Positions 45,341-56,705 of a stretch of DNA of 64,000 bases are shown here, piece after piece. The stretch lies in NCBI GenBank assembly GCA_900491605.1, contig UESW01004256.1, positions 62,001-126,000 on the forward strand. The letters are read 5' to 3'. The notes below the pieces were generated by a model. The model worked only from the letters and a program-made list of their open reading frames with translations. It had not been told where the DNA came from and ran no database searches. The translations under genes were made by a program, and so were the position numbers. This DNA is from Calamus simplicifolius (taxonomy: Eukaryota > Streptophyta > Magnoliopsida > Arecales > Arecaceae). Numbering within the stretch: position 1 is the first letter of the stretch; each line of letters begins with the position of its first letter.

Positions 45341-46437
45341 TTATGTAACTGGTAGAACCTCTTTCACTGCATCAATAGCTGGGACTTCCAAGTGCTTAAC
45401 ATATGTTCTTCCTAACATATTGTTAGCTGAGGTAGCCAGCCACGACAAAGTGTCGGCTCTGACATTTTCATCGCTGGAGATATATCTGATAGTGAAATAA
45501 GCCAATGAAGAGGTCAGTGACTTAACCTTATTTAGGTATCGAGACATAATAGGGTCTCGAGCTTCATACTCCTCGGTAACTTGTTCAAAGATGACCTGAG
45601 AGTCAGTGAAGGCCCTAAGGCATTTTATTCCGAGCTTCCGAGTGAGCTTGATTCTGGCCAATAAAGCCTCATACTCAGCTTGATTATTAGTAGCTTTAAA
45701 AAGAAATTGGAGAGCATACTCCAGCACTATACCCTCTGGATTTGCAAGAATGAGACCAGCTATGCTTTCTTGATAATTAGAGGTGCCATCGACATGGAGG
45801 ATCCAGGTCTCCTCCTTATCCTCCTCAGCATTTGAACACGCCATGGAGAAGTCTCTAGGTTACTCTTTTGTCCAGGTGCACTCCATCAAAAAGTCCGCCA
45901 ACACTTGGGACTTCAGGGCAAATTGAGATTAAAATGAAAGGTCAAATTCTCTCAATTTAATGGCCCATTTAGCTAGCCGACCGGAGGTGTCAGGACAAGC
46001 CAAAACAGCTCTGAGAGGCTGGTCTATGAGTACTACAATTGGATGGGCTTGAAAGTATGGCCGGAGATGCCGAGCGAAGATGATCAGAGCAACAATATAT
46101 TTTTTGATTCTGGAGTACCTGATCTCCGCATCGTGGAGTACTTTACTGGTATAGTAGAAAGGTTTTTGCGCTCCATCGGGGTTAAGGCACACCAGAACAA
46201 AGCTAACTGCCTCTGAGGACACAGCAAGATAAAGAAAAGCTTTTCCCCTTCTTTTGGCTTCGATAGCAATGGCAACATAGATAGGAATTCCTTCAACTCC
46301 TCGAAGGCTCTCTGGCAACTCTCCGTCCACTTGAAGCCATCTGTCTTGCGTAGAGCTTTGAAGAAGGGCAGCCATCTCTCAGCTAATCTTGAAAGAAACT
46401 GGCTCAGAGCGACCGCTCTCCCAGTGAGCCACTGCAC
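45341..46437 (-). pseudogene. Two RNase H domains of T1
   Basis: Read on the minus strand, the RT-linked RNase H (46437-45929) contains MQWLTGRAVALSQFLSRLAE, FVLVCLNPDGAQKPFYYTSK and RHLRPYFQAHPIVVLIDQPL. The second, additional RNase H (45844-45341) has LHVDGTSN, LQFLFKATNNQAEYEALLA, AFTDSQVI and NVRADTLSWLATS. The extra RNase H is the diagnostic trait of the Tat lineage. T2 has the same pair. Confidence 0.85.
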
Positions 46438-46439
46438 CT

Positions 46440-47850
46440 CCTTCTTATTAACTGGCTACCTCATATAAAAAATAGCCTGAATCTTCTTTGAATTTGCTTC
46501 GATCCCCCGTTGGGTCACTAGAAAGCCCAGGAATTTTTCAGCGGTGACCCTGAATGCATATTTGTGAGGGTTAAGCTTCATTCGATTGCGCTAGAGATTA
46601 TCAAATGTCTCTTCTAGATCGGCAACATGGTTGGCGATGCGGGTGCTCTTAGTTAGCATATCATCCATATACACCCCCATGTTATGCCCAGTCTGGTCTT
46701 TAAAGATCTTATTCATCAATCTCTAATAGGTAGCCCCTGCGTTCTTCAATCCAAATGGCATTACCTTATAGCAGTAGATACCTTTCTCAGTGATGAAAGA
46801 GGTATTTTCTTCATTCACCGGGTCCATCTTTATTTGGTTATATCCAGAGAAGGCATCCATGAAACTGCGGAGATCATAGCCAGATGTAGAATCCACCAAC
46901 TGATTGATCCGTGACAATGGAAAGCTGTTTTTAGAACACGCTTTATTGAGATCAGTAAAATTGATACAGATTCTCCAACTTCTACTAGCCTTCTGTACCA
47001 TCACCATATTGGCTAGCCAATTCGGGTATTGTGCTTCCCGAATGTGGCCAGCAAAGAGTAGCTTATTGAACTCCGCATAAATGGTTTTCTGTCGCTCGGG
47101 GCGAAGCTTCTTTTCTTTTGGTGAACAGGCCGATACTTCGGATCATTATTGAGCTTATGAGTAATTATCTCTGAAGGGATGCCGGGCATGTCCGATACTG
47201 ACCAGGCAAAGACATCTGCATTCGCCCATACAAAAGTGAAGAGTTGATTCTTCATCTCCAAGGGAAGGAGTTCACCAATCTGCACAGTCTTCCCAAGGTC
47301 GTCCTCCAATGGGTAGGATAATAAGCGCTCGGCTGGCTCACCCCTTCTTTTAGATTCTTTGGGGTCGAGCAGCACCGAAGTCAGTGGAGTCACCATCTCC
47401 TGAGGGCTGGGAGCCATATGATAGTATATTTGCATAGGATTTTGCTTCCCATGTATCTCGCCGATCCCTCCACTGGTGGAGAATCTCACGAGCAGGTGCT
47501 TGGTCGATATCACCGCATCCAAGAGGTTTAAACCCGTCAACCGAGTATGGCGTTGTATGCAAGAGGTACTCAGGCCACTAAGAACCTCATCAGGACAGTG
47601 CTCTGACACGGCGGCGATCCTACCGTGACTAGCAGGATAATTTCACCTTCTACTCTCATGAATCTCTGGTGAAGCCAACTAAAGGTGTGGTCACCGGTTG
47701 TAGGGAGTTGGAAGATAAATTCATCTGAACAAAAGCATCATAAGTAAGGATGTCCGCTGAGATCCCACTATCTACTAATATTCTTTTTATAGGATGCTTA
47801 ACGATCGTCATAGAGACGATTACGCTATCATCATTCAGATTGCTCCTCTG
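46440..47850 (-). pseudogene. Protease and reverse transcriptase of T1
   Basis: On the minus strand the protease has LVDSGISADI with DSG near 47776-47784, then frameshifts. The linker (47609-47013) includes NADVFAWSVSDMPGIPSEII. RT (about 47200-46480) has VQKASRSWRICINFTDLNKA, DAFSGYNQIKMD, VMPFGLKNAGATY and the catalytic YMDD (46660-46671). Several stops occur between the RT blocks. The order PR-RT-RNaseH is gypsy. Confidence 0.85.
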
Positions 47851-47861
47851 CTAACTCCCTT

Positions 47862-48690
47862 TTAGAAAAAAGGGATTACATTTTCTACCCCCTCATTCCC
47901 CCTTGGTCTCTTCAAAGATGAAGTTGTTTCCCATGAAAGCATGCCAACCGTCCGTTCTGTTGGAGTATTATCAATGTTGGCCTGAATAGGTGGAGGCCCT
48001 ATCAGAGCTGGGACGGCTGGAGGCCCTCCCTTCTGGATAAACTTTCCAAGATAACCCCGCTGGATGAGCTCCTCGATGGCACGCTTTAGATTATGATAGT
48101 ATTCAGTATCATGGCCATAATCTCTGTGGAAGCGGGAATAATGACTCCGATTGCGAGCAGCGCCTATCCTTAGAGGGGGAGGGCACTGGAGATAAGACTC
48201 GCCTTCAATCTCCATAAGAATATGAGACCTGAGGGCGAGAAGAGGTATGAAGTTCTCTTCTATGGGGGCAAAGTTTTGGCGCCGGTTGTCTGACTGGCGC
48301 GGAGGTTCAGGCTTCTTGGGGGGTTCTCTTAGCTCCGCGTAGACCGGTCTTTTACTAGGCCCTCTCTCTGTACCTCACCGAGTAAGATCAGCTTCGTCGG
48401 TGCGAATATATTTCTATGCGGACTCAAAAGCTCGGCATAGGAACTGGGAGGCTTCTTGTTCAATAAATAGGTGAAGCAAGAGGGATGGAGTCTTCGCTTC
48501 AGGCTAGGATAGCCACAGCATCATCGAGGTGGTAGATCTCGAGGGCTGCGGTCTTGAATCGGGCCACAGAATCCTTCAAAAGTTCTCATTCCTTCTGCTG
48601 AACAAAGAACAAACTGTCCGTCACCCGAGGAATCTTCTAACAGGCATTAAAGTGTGCTAAGAAAGCTTTTTTCAACTGTCGGAAGGAATC
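47862..48690 (-). pseudogene. Gag of T1, C-terminal half
   Basis: The distal part (48690-48440) reads SFRQLKKAFLAHFNA, RVTDSLFFVQQKE and LLKDSVARFKTAALEIYHL, a gypsy Retrotrans_gag domain with stops. The nucleocapsid part (48215-47862) has HYSRFHRDYGHDTEYYHNLK and ELIQRGYLGKFI. Sequence to the right of about 48690 is unrelated, so the N-terminal capsid half and the 5' LTR have been lost or displaced. Confidence 0.8.
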
Positions 48691-50480
48691 GATACTGCAT
48701 CTTCTAATTGGAACTGGTTAACATTCCAATAATAGCATGGTTATTGTTCACAGAAAAGGAGATGTTCAAGATAAAAGTGCAATATATTATAATCAAGGCA
48801 AAAAATGCAAAATATCAATATACAGGCAATAAATAGCAAAATAGTCTCAACACAAATGACTATATACATTTTGAAAGTTCCGATGCATCATTACAAACTC
48901 CTCTTTGGGCAAAGACTGTAATATGCTAATGAGATTTCTTCATATGAAACTAACCATAAAAACACACTAGCCTTTTAGAAAAGTCTCTTTGGGTAGACAA
49001 ATCTCATAAACCAATGCACACTTTAACATTAAATGATTCATGTATATTCTTAGAATTATAATAAATAATAACCCCTTTTGGGCAGATGATTATACACTAT
49101 AACCTAGGATCTCATAGCACTGACATGGAAAGAAATTTCACAAGCCTTAATGGGTCAACCACTTTGGTAGCCAAGCACACACATCAACTTGTACAATTAT
49201 TCCAAAAACAAAATATTCAATATGCCTATAACAACATGTATATGTAACTAAATGTATGCAAGTAACTACTCAACATGAGGCATGCTAATCGTATGTACCT
49301 ACTCAGATCACAAAATAACAATCAATTTCATTCATACCAAATTTCTTGAATTTAACGATCATTTATACTTTATGCACGTTCTAAACATAAAAAGCACATA
49401 AATCATTTATTGTAAATCAAGCAAAAAAAAATATTAAACTTGCACAAAGTCAAAATATAATTTGCAACCAATATAAATTTCAGAATATGGCATAAATTAT
49501 CAACAACTGAATAACAATAATAATTGAACCACAAAACATAAAATAAATAAATATAGTGATAATAATTATATAATCAATAGGCTTAGATTTAATTTTTAGG
49601 TTGCAATTAATCTAGACAATAAGTGAAAAATAAGATCTTAATCCAACAAAACAATTAGCCTAAAAGAGCCTTTGACTAATTAGCCTATAATAGGACTTTG
49701 ACTCAAAATTATTTGGCCCAAAAATGGGTAATTTACTAAAAGAGGTCCAAAACTGATTTGGCCCAAAAAACCGATAGGCCAAACCACATTATTTTCTTCT
49801 TTTGTGAAAGGATAAAATTAGATTTTTTTTTCTTTTTAATAAACCTAATCTAGGTTTAGGTAACTTGATTGAAAAAAAAAAACTTTAATCCATATTAGCA
49901 TAGAAAAAAATCCCATCCAAGATATTATTTAAAAAAAGCTCTAAGAAATCCCTAGGATTTCGGCCTACATAATTTGGACTTATTAAAATTAATTTTTAAA
50001 TATGATTACAATAAATATTCATATGTGATAATGAACAACAGACATAAAATCATAATCATCAAAACAAGATATAAAATGATATTGCTATTACAAAAAAACT
50101 TAGGTTCTAAATTACATGCTCTGAAACCATATATTAGGATTTAAGAATCTCATATGTGTAATCAAAATACCAAATAGCGATAATAATAGTAATAATAATA
50201 GTTTCATATATATACCTATGCCTTGCGAGAGAAGTGTAGAAACCAAAAGAAGCCTAAATCTTTTGAATCACTATTAAGCTTTAGGCTCATATAAACTATC
50301 AACCACATCACCCAATAAATGCACTAAGTTCAAATCATATGGATCATAATTTTAACCTATAATAGGCTCATTTGACTTGTATTATTATATCAAATTTATT
50401 CAGCCAATTTTATAAAATTAAAATTATAGTAATTAATAACAGCTGACATAAAAAATTTTCCACAATCTCTAGCTCTTGGA
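48691..50480. other. AT-rich intergenic stretch, no gene recognised
   Basis: Strongly AT-rich, with no coding ORF of note. Short A/T runs and ataataatag-type microrepeats occur (about 50175-50200). The only element-like mark is a reverse-strand primer-site look-alike at 50117-50129. It could be host intergenic DNA or the non-coding body of an old retroelement. Confidence 0.5.
50117..50129 (-). promoter_or_regulatory. Degenerate reverse-strand iMet primer site
   Basis: tgctctgaaacca reads tggtttcagagca on the minus strand, one mismatch from the usual tggtatcagagca. It would place a minus-strand 5' LTR to its right, starting at about 50132 (tattagg). No matching second LTR was found. Confidence 0.3.
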
Positions 50481-52022
50481 TGGTGGTTAGCTGAGAAACC
50501 ACAACCCCTGCTCTTTGCTGAAGTAACACAAGCTTAAAGTGATGAAAAATTCAAAATCCTGAGACAGGAGAGACTTCCTAAAAGAAACGATTCCTCGTTC
50601 AGTAGGACTCTGCCATCCGATCAGATCAGAGAGAGATTGGAAACCCTTCTCTATATTTGGTTGACTCAACTTGGGACATCGTTCAATTCGTAGTTTCTTC
50701 AACTTAACAAGAGACTGAAGTCCATCCAGTATGCCCAGCTCTAGGCAGTCTTGGAGGAAAAATTTCTCAAGTTCACTGAGGTTGCTTCTCTTGCCTAGTG
50801 GAAACAAATGCTCTCCCTTTTTTTTTTGTATCGGTGTCAGAAAATCTGGAACATCTGCCTTGCTGGTCCGATCTCCATTTCCAAATTTATGCAACTTCAG
50901 GATCTTGAAGAGATCCTATCAGCTCTTCGTCTGGTTAGGATCCTCCATTTTGGAAACTTTCTAAATCAAGATCTTCTTTGATGGGCTACTTTTACAAGCG
51001 TCTCAACAACAGTGATCAGATGGCCCTTCTTCCGAATTAGTTTTGAATGTTGCGGTTTCTATCAAAGTTAGCTCTCAGAGGTAGATTTCATATTGGGAAA
51101 CTGCTAAAAAATAAAATAAAAAAAGTGGCCTGTGAACTTTGGATGCAAGATTTGTAGCGATCCCTTAGAGCCGATTGCTTACCTTTTGCTCTCCTGCCCC
51201 TTCCCGGTCCCTCTCCGAAACATGATAATCTTAAATCAACATCCAGCCTCACCGAAAAGCCTCCACATATGTAGATATCTTTTAGAGAACTAGATATACG
51301 CCTCACCAATGAAGATTAGCATAAGATCAATTGGCTTTGTCTGGTACATCTGAAAAGAAAAAAACTCAAGCGTTTTTTTCTTGAAAATCCACTCCGACTC
51401 CTGTACTCCTAAGAAAAATCTTCCGCTCTTTTAAATCATAGGTATGTTAAACAAAGGGTAGGGCTGCTAAAGCCCATTTTGTCCTGGAAAATGTTATCAA
51501 CTTTCGCTCGCCCCTTTCTTTTATGTTCCTCTCTTGTAAATATTATTTTTGAATAAAGGCTTGGGGGAGGGGGGGCATTTATCCTTCCAATTACAGTCAA
51601 AAGAAAAAAGAAAAAAAAAAAAGGAAAATGCACTGATTTTGGATAAAGTAAAGGATATTTTGTGGCGGTAACGAGCTATCACTGAGCAAGAAAGAGGAAG
51701 TGAAGTGTGTAGTCATCTAGGCAGTGCAATGCCGAGGCCACCACAGTTGCCGATCAGGCGCTTTTTCAACATCGTGATAGGCTCCAGCAGTGAATAATCT
51801 GGACTTGACGGTGGCAAGGAAAGAACTCACGCCCTTTTATTTCTGATCACTCCTTCAAATTCTCCAATCCAAGAGATGTCAGCTGCTCCAGAGATGGAAG
51901 CGCCACATCAATTTTACCATAAACTTGATCACCAATTCGGTTAGTGCAGGCATATTGTCAAAATGCAGAATCCTAAAGGAAGCAACCAGAAAGATGGGAG
52001 GTTTATTATGACAAAATCCAAG

Positions 52023-52080
52023 ATACACGCGCGCACGTACACACACACATACATATATATATTACACACACATACACGCA
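52023..52080. repeat. CA/TA microsatellite
   Basis: Mixed cg, ca and ta dinucleotides (acacacacac, atatatatatt) inside the non-coding part of the LRR region. Confidence 0.85.
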
Positions 52081-53410
52081 TTAATTGGGATGTGGCTCCG
52101 AGACCTTCAAGTACCTCCTCTACATCAGGCTGAGCGCTCCATTCCAACTGCAAAGCGTAGGCCGCCCCCTCATCCTTCTAACAGGAAATTCCCCTTAGTT
52201 CTGGCGACGAGTGAGCTGTCCAATGCCCTTATCTCTGATTCATTATCGTCTCCGGTGATGGTACGTGGCGAAAGGGAATGGCGATTGGGTGGGTTGATCT
52301 GGAGGCAATCCATGCCTTTGGGTAACTCCTGGAAGTCGCACCCTTGTAAATACAGCACTTGTAGACGGTAGAGCCTCCAAAAGATGTGGGAAGCCGTTCG
52401 ATTTTGGCGCTAGACATGTCCAAGTACCGGAGATGTGATAAGCCACCGATAGCATTTGGTACCTCTTCCATGGCAGTTGCAGATAGATCCAGCACACGCA
52501 GGTTTTTCAGATATGTGAAAATGTCTTCAAGAATCTTAGAAAGTTCATGCGAATTATAATTGCCAAAGAACAAAATGGTTCTCAATCTTTCAAATTTTCT
52601 AATTTCTTTGAGGGCACCCAATTGGTCGGTCATAACAGCTAAGTGGCGAACCCTATGAGGAATATTTTCCGACCCATCTTCAACAACAAAGCAATCATCC
52701 AAAGAGACAGATATTGCCAACTCTCGCATCAGATCATGCATTACATATCTGCTTTCCCCAACAGGTTCAAAGAAACATCTAAATTTTAGTTCATCAAACC
52801 ATCTGCTCCCAGTATCCTCCAGCTTTCTCAAAATATCCCGGTGTCCTTTCTCTCCGTGTCCTCCTTTCTCGATCATTGAGTTTAATGTAACCCTGTGCTC
52901 GCCACATCTGGACCAACTTCTGTTTCTCGAACTCGTGACCCCTGGGAAAAATGGAACAATAAGCAAAACATTCTCTCAAATTTGCATTTAGGTGTTGATA
53001 GCTCAACTTGAGAGCTGGCAAGATACCCTCTGAAGAAAAATCTAGCTCCCACCATTTAGCTGCCAAGAATGCTCTCCAATAATTCTCATCCAGGCGGTTT
53101 CGTAATAGAGCACCCAGCACCTTTGCCGCTAATGGTACACCAGCCGCCTTTTCGCATATTTGCATACCAATTTGCTGCAATTCCTTCCTTTCCTCATGCT
53201 TTTCATGCCAAACACCGAATGCTAAATTCTTAATAATCTCCCAGCATTCATGTTTTGATAGTAAATTTACCATTATCGGGCTCATAATACCCACAATCTG
53301 CGCAACTAATTCACTTCGAGTAGTTACCACAACCTTGCTCCCACTTGCACCGCATTCCAAGATGTCACGCAGCTCTTTCCAATCCCTAGGTTCCTCAATC
53401 CATACATCGT

Positions 53411-54100
53411 CCTTTCTCGATCATTGAGTTTAATGTAACCCTGTGCTCGCTCACATCTGGACCAACTTCTGTTTCTCGAACTCGTGACCCCTGGGAAAAA
53501 TGGAACAATACATGCACGTGTCTAAAGCTGCATTCGGTGTGCATCGTTGCTTGATATGACCGCGCACAGTTGGTAGCGAATCGTACGCCGTGATTCACGC
53601 ACAGGTGTGCGCCATAAGCCGTTATGAGGCATGCTCGTAAACTTACGGAGATTTGGGCGCGCCATGTGGCCCGGAACTGTCAGATACTGCGTGCTAATCG
53701 CTGATGATACCCATGTAGAGACAGGAAGGGTCTCTATCTAGGGGTCTCGAGGGAATGCTGGTGCACCCCGAGACTGTCTCCGAGAGATGATGCGAGATCG
53801 GAAGGGGTCCAATGAGATTCAGGGTCATCCAGAGCGGAATTGATGCTGGTTCTCGAGAGATGATGATCCCACCACGAGCGCCCTTTGCCGCTAATGGATG
53901 ACACCCCAGCCGCCTTTCGCATATTTGCATACCAATTTGCTGCAATTCCTTCCATTCCTCATGCTTCATGCCATCCGAATGCTAAATTCTTAATAATGCT
54001 CCCAGTCATTCATGTTTTGATAGTAAATTTACCATTGATAGTCATATTTACCACAATCAATCTGATACCTTCGAGTCTTCAACCTGATGCTCCTCTCTAG
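53411..54100 (-). repeat. Scrambled partial duplication of the NB-ARC region
   Basis: 53411-53510 is a near-perfect copy of 52863-52961, with one extra base. 53881-54100 is an indel-rich copy of about 53127-53320, recognisable by gcatatttgcataccaatttg and catgttttgatagtaaattt. The 370 bases between resemble 52962-53126 only in fragments and are rich in CpG. The block sits between P-loop and kinase-2, where it destroys the gene. Confidence 0.8.
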
Positions 54101-54943
54101 TTGATGTCACGCACCTTGCATCCTCTGCTAGGTTCCTCCAATCCATTCTCTCATCCCAAGACCTCCTATCATTTCGGAACATGCTTCTTAATTTCCTTGA
54201 CATTCTCCATCTCCGTTAGATATAGTCATATCCATAGATATTCAAATATTAACGGGGAGATCTTCCGACAGGATGCGCCACAGCGACATTAAAATTCTTT
54301 CGATGTCAAAATTATCAGAAACATAACACCACAGTCTTAGGTCGAAATGCTCTTTCACTCGCTCATCATTGTAAACAAGTTGTGCAAGAGTTGTTTTGCC
54401 AAGCCCACCCATGCCTACTAATGGGAGGACATCGAAGCTACTCCCAACACGTCCCTTGTCCCTGGATTCAGGCTCACCACCGGAGCTCAACAATATTTTT
54501 ATTACCATTTCTTTCTCCTTTTTTCGCCCAACAACATCCTCCCGCATAATATAAGAAGAAGTCTCCCTGTATCCGGTCATCTCCTTTTCAGGGTGGGCAC
54601 CTAACTTTGAATCCCTAGTGGTGGCACCAACAGAAATAGTTTCGAGCGTTCGCACAAGTTTCTCTAAGTTTTGGAGGTCATGATGGAACGAAACTGAATT
54701 ATTGGAATTCATAAAATAGGATGAAATAAGCCACACCTTCTTGCGAAGAAAACGCCACACCTTCTTGTCACCGTCCATCTTCTCAGAGAGGATTTTGCCT
54801 TGCAATTCGTCCAGCACGTCCTCCGCGTCATATAAAATGGTTTTGAGCCTGATCAGCCCGCTCTCAGCGTCGCCCATCAAAGCTTCGATGTCATCAAGGG
54901 TAATTCGTAGTCTAAAAAGTAGATTCTATTGGAATATTAAACT

Positions 54944-55404
54944 TGTTCTAATGCACTTTGAAAGACTAAAGGTTTCATGGGAGAAATGAAGAGTCACTAT
55001 TGAAAAGACCAAAGGCTTCATGGGAGAAAGGAAGAGTCACTCTTGAAAAGACCAAAGGCTTCATGGGAGAAAGGAAGAGTCATTTTAAAAAGATAAGATG
55101 GTTCATAAATTTAAAATTGACTCTTAGTATTTTGTAATTGACTCTTAATTTTTTGTAAATGTCTTTTAGTTTTTCTATGCATGTATTAAATAGTGGTATA
55201 TGATAGGACATCTAGATGTTTATAAATATGGGAGGTGTTTGCCCATGAAATGTAGAAGTAGAAGAAGATGATGATGATGAAAATAGAGAGAGACCCAAAA
55301 GTTGTATTCCCTCTAATATAGAGTATCATTTTTCTTATTGAAAGTATTCTCCACTTCCATCAATCTGGTATCAAAGCTCCTTGTGTGCCCACCTTGTTTC
55401 AACA
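54944..55404 (+). repeat. Candidate 5' LTR of copia D
   Basis: TGTTCTAAT...TTTCAACA, about 461 bp, ending two bases before a perfect primer site. Near its left end (about 54958-55085) lie three copies of a roughly 50-bp repeat (gaaaagaccaaaggcttcat). A TATA-like tataaatatg is at about 55219. The left end is provisional because no partner LTR exists for comparison. Confidence 0.6.
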
Positions 55405-55406
55405 AG

Positions 55407-55419
55407 TGGTATCAGAGCC
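55407..55419 (+). promoter_or_regulatory. Primer-binding site of copia D
   Basis: tggtatcagagcc matches initiator-Met tRNA. A second, imperfect copy, tggtatcaaagc, lies 42 bp upstream at 55365-55376. Confidence 0.85.
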
Positions 55420-55454
55420 TTGTTTTTTTTGAGAGGACCAATCTTGAGGGAGAT

Positions 55455-56430
55455 GGCCAATGATGGTGTGCATATTCAAGTTCCCAAGCTTACTAAGGAG
55501 AACTATGGGAATTGGTGTATCCAAATGAAGTCCTTATTTGGCTCACAAGATCTATGAAAAATTATTCAAGATGGCTACACCGAGCCTACAGCAGAGCAAG
55601 AAAGAGGGTACAATCAAGCACAAAAAGATACTTTAAGGGGCTTAAGGAGAAGAGATAAAAAAGCTTTGTTCCAATTATATCAAGCTTTAGATGAGGTAAC
55701 ATTTGAGAGAATTGCTGAAGCAACCTCTGCAAATCAAGCTTGGGATACTCTCTCTACTATCTTTAAAGGAGAAGAAAAGGTGAAGCGAATCCGGCTTCAA
55801 CAATTGCGAGGAGAATTTGAAGTCACCACCATGAAGGAGACAGAAAACATATTTAACTACTTCTCTCGGATATTGGTTATTGTAAACCAATTGAAGAGAA
55901 ATGGAGAGAAGGTAGAAGATGTTCGAGTGGTGGAGAAGATACTTCGGTCTTTGACACCGAGGTTTGAGCATGTTGTTGTCGCCATTGAAGAAGCTAATGA
56001 TGTTGATACACTCTCCATCAATGCGTTGATGGGAAAACTTCAAATTCATGAACAAAAGATGCAAAAGAAAAATGAAGCACATAATACGGAGAAAATACTT
56101 CAATCCAAGGTGGAGGCAAAAGACCAAAAAGAGAAAGATCAAGGGCTTCAATTGGCCTATAGTAACAAAAGAGATGACGCAACAACTATCATGGTGGCCG
56201 TGGTGGCAGAAGCAACTACCGTGGTCGTGGTCGAAGCCATGGCCGTGGTCAAAGAAGCTATAATGATGGAGGAGGCCAAAGCTCAAATTTCAACAATGAA
56301 AGAGGTGGCAGAAGAGGTGGACGTGGATGAGGTAGAAGATCAATTGGAGGTCGTAACCAATCAAGATCCAATGTTCAATGCTATAATTATCAAAAATATG
56401 GACACTATAGCTATGAGTGTTGGAACAATA
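55455..56430 (+). pseudogene. Gag of copia D
   Basis: Starts MANDGVHIQVPKLTKENYGN at 55455. A TGA at about 55555 replaces the Trp codon usual here. The capsid domain is open from 55666 and includes TIFKGEEKVKRIRLQQLRGE and ILRSLTPRFEHVVVAIEEA. A frameshift near 56180 leads into an Arg/Gly-rich nucleocapsid (RGGRSNYRGRGRSHGRG). Its zinc knuckle CYNYQKYGHYSYEC has Tyr in place of the second Cys. The long ORF that runs on to 56529 in the other frame is an artefact of that frameshift. Confidence 0.82.
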
Positions 56431-56511
56431 AGCAAAGCAACAACATTGAATCCAACAACCAAGAAGGAGAACCGACTCTTTTTTGTCATGCCAAGAAGAT
56501 GGAGACTTGAA

Positions 56512-56705
56512 GAATATATGGTTTCTTGACTCAGGAGCCTCAAACCATATGTGTGGAAGAAAAGAGCTATTTGTGGAATTGCAAGAAGGGGAGTTTTGTG
56601 ATGTGAAGTTTGGGGATCTCTCCAAAGCTCCTATCAAAGGAAGAGGTAAAATCATGATTTGGCAAAAGAATGGTAAACTTGATTTCATTTCCAATGTTTA
56701 TTATG
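56512..56705 (+). pseudogene. Protease start of copia D, truncated
   Basis: Encodes WFLDSGASNHMCGRKELFVE, with catalytic DSGASNHM, then VKFGDLSKAPIKGRGKI and FISNVYY. Homology to copia protease ends at FISNVYY (about 56703). The next bases belong to a gypsy gag. The ORF 56483-56752 reads across the join. Confidence 0.85.

Larger units (their letters stand above)
40999..48690 (-). mobile_element. Tat/Retand-type gypsy element T1 (main part)
   Basis: Minus-strand element, read from about 48690 down to 44087: gag C-terminal half, PR, RT, RNase H, a second RNase H, and integrase. After pol comes a 138-bp tandem repeat, then a gene on the opposite strand (41104-43409). A second RNase H, tandem repeats after pol and an antisense ORF are traits of the Tat lineage. 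The element is split by Sirevirus B, and its left part is 18868-20607. Its gag N-terminus and 5' LTR are missing to the right of about 48690. Confidence 0.87.
50487..54915 (-). pseudogene. CC-NB-ARC-LRR resistance gene, broken
   Basis: Intracellular immune receptor family, read from right to left. The coiled-coil remnant (54915-54700) has LRITLDDIEALMGDAE and LYDAEDVLDELQG. The NB-ARC part has the P-loop GMGGLGKTTLAQLVYND near 54400. Kinase-2 DDVWIEEP lies near 53390-53409, RNBS-B GSKVVVTTRS near 53330, GVPLAAKVLG near 53120, and the CFAYCSIFPRGHEFEKQKLV region near 52930. An MHD-type YVMHDLMREL lies near 52735. LRRs include LRVLDLSATAMEEVPNAIGG (52500-52440), LPSLEQLTSLGLENLKE (about 51895-51845) and LKKLRIERCPKLS (about 50690). 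Frameshifts near 52360, a rearranged block at 53411-54240 and a missing N-terminus show a pseudogene or misassembly. Confidence 0.88.
54944..56705 (+). mobile_element. Truncated Ty1/copia element D
   Basis: It has a candidate 5' LTR, primer site, gag and the first part of protease, and stops abruptly near 56705 where T2 begins. No 3' LTR or RT of this element is in the window. It lies 30 bases from the remaining start of the resistance gene, so its insertion may have separated that gene from its N-terminus. The lineage is not assigned. Confidence 0.8.

Noticed and set aside
51088..51309. Minus-strand ORF of 73 codons in the NLR region as a separate gene
   Set aside because: It has no motif, lies between LRR fragments, and its composition is that of non-coding sequence.
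54958..55085. Triplicated 50-bp segment as a satellite
   Set aside because: There are only three copies, all within one LTR-like segment, and it is better read as a local LTR repeat.
56180..56529. Continuation of the copia D gag ORF in its long frame (VVAEATTVVVVEAMAVVKEA)
   Set aside because: The true nucleocapsid (RGGRSNYRGRG and the knuckle) is in another frame over the same bases. The long frame is an artefact of an indel near 56180.
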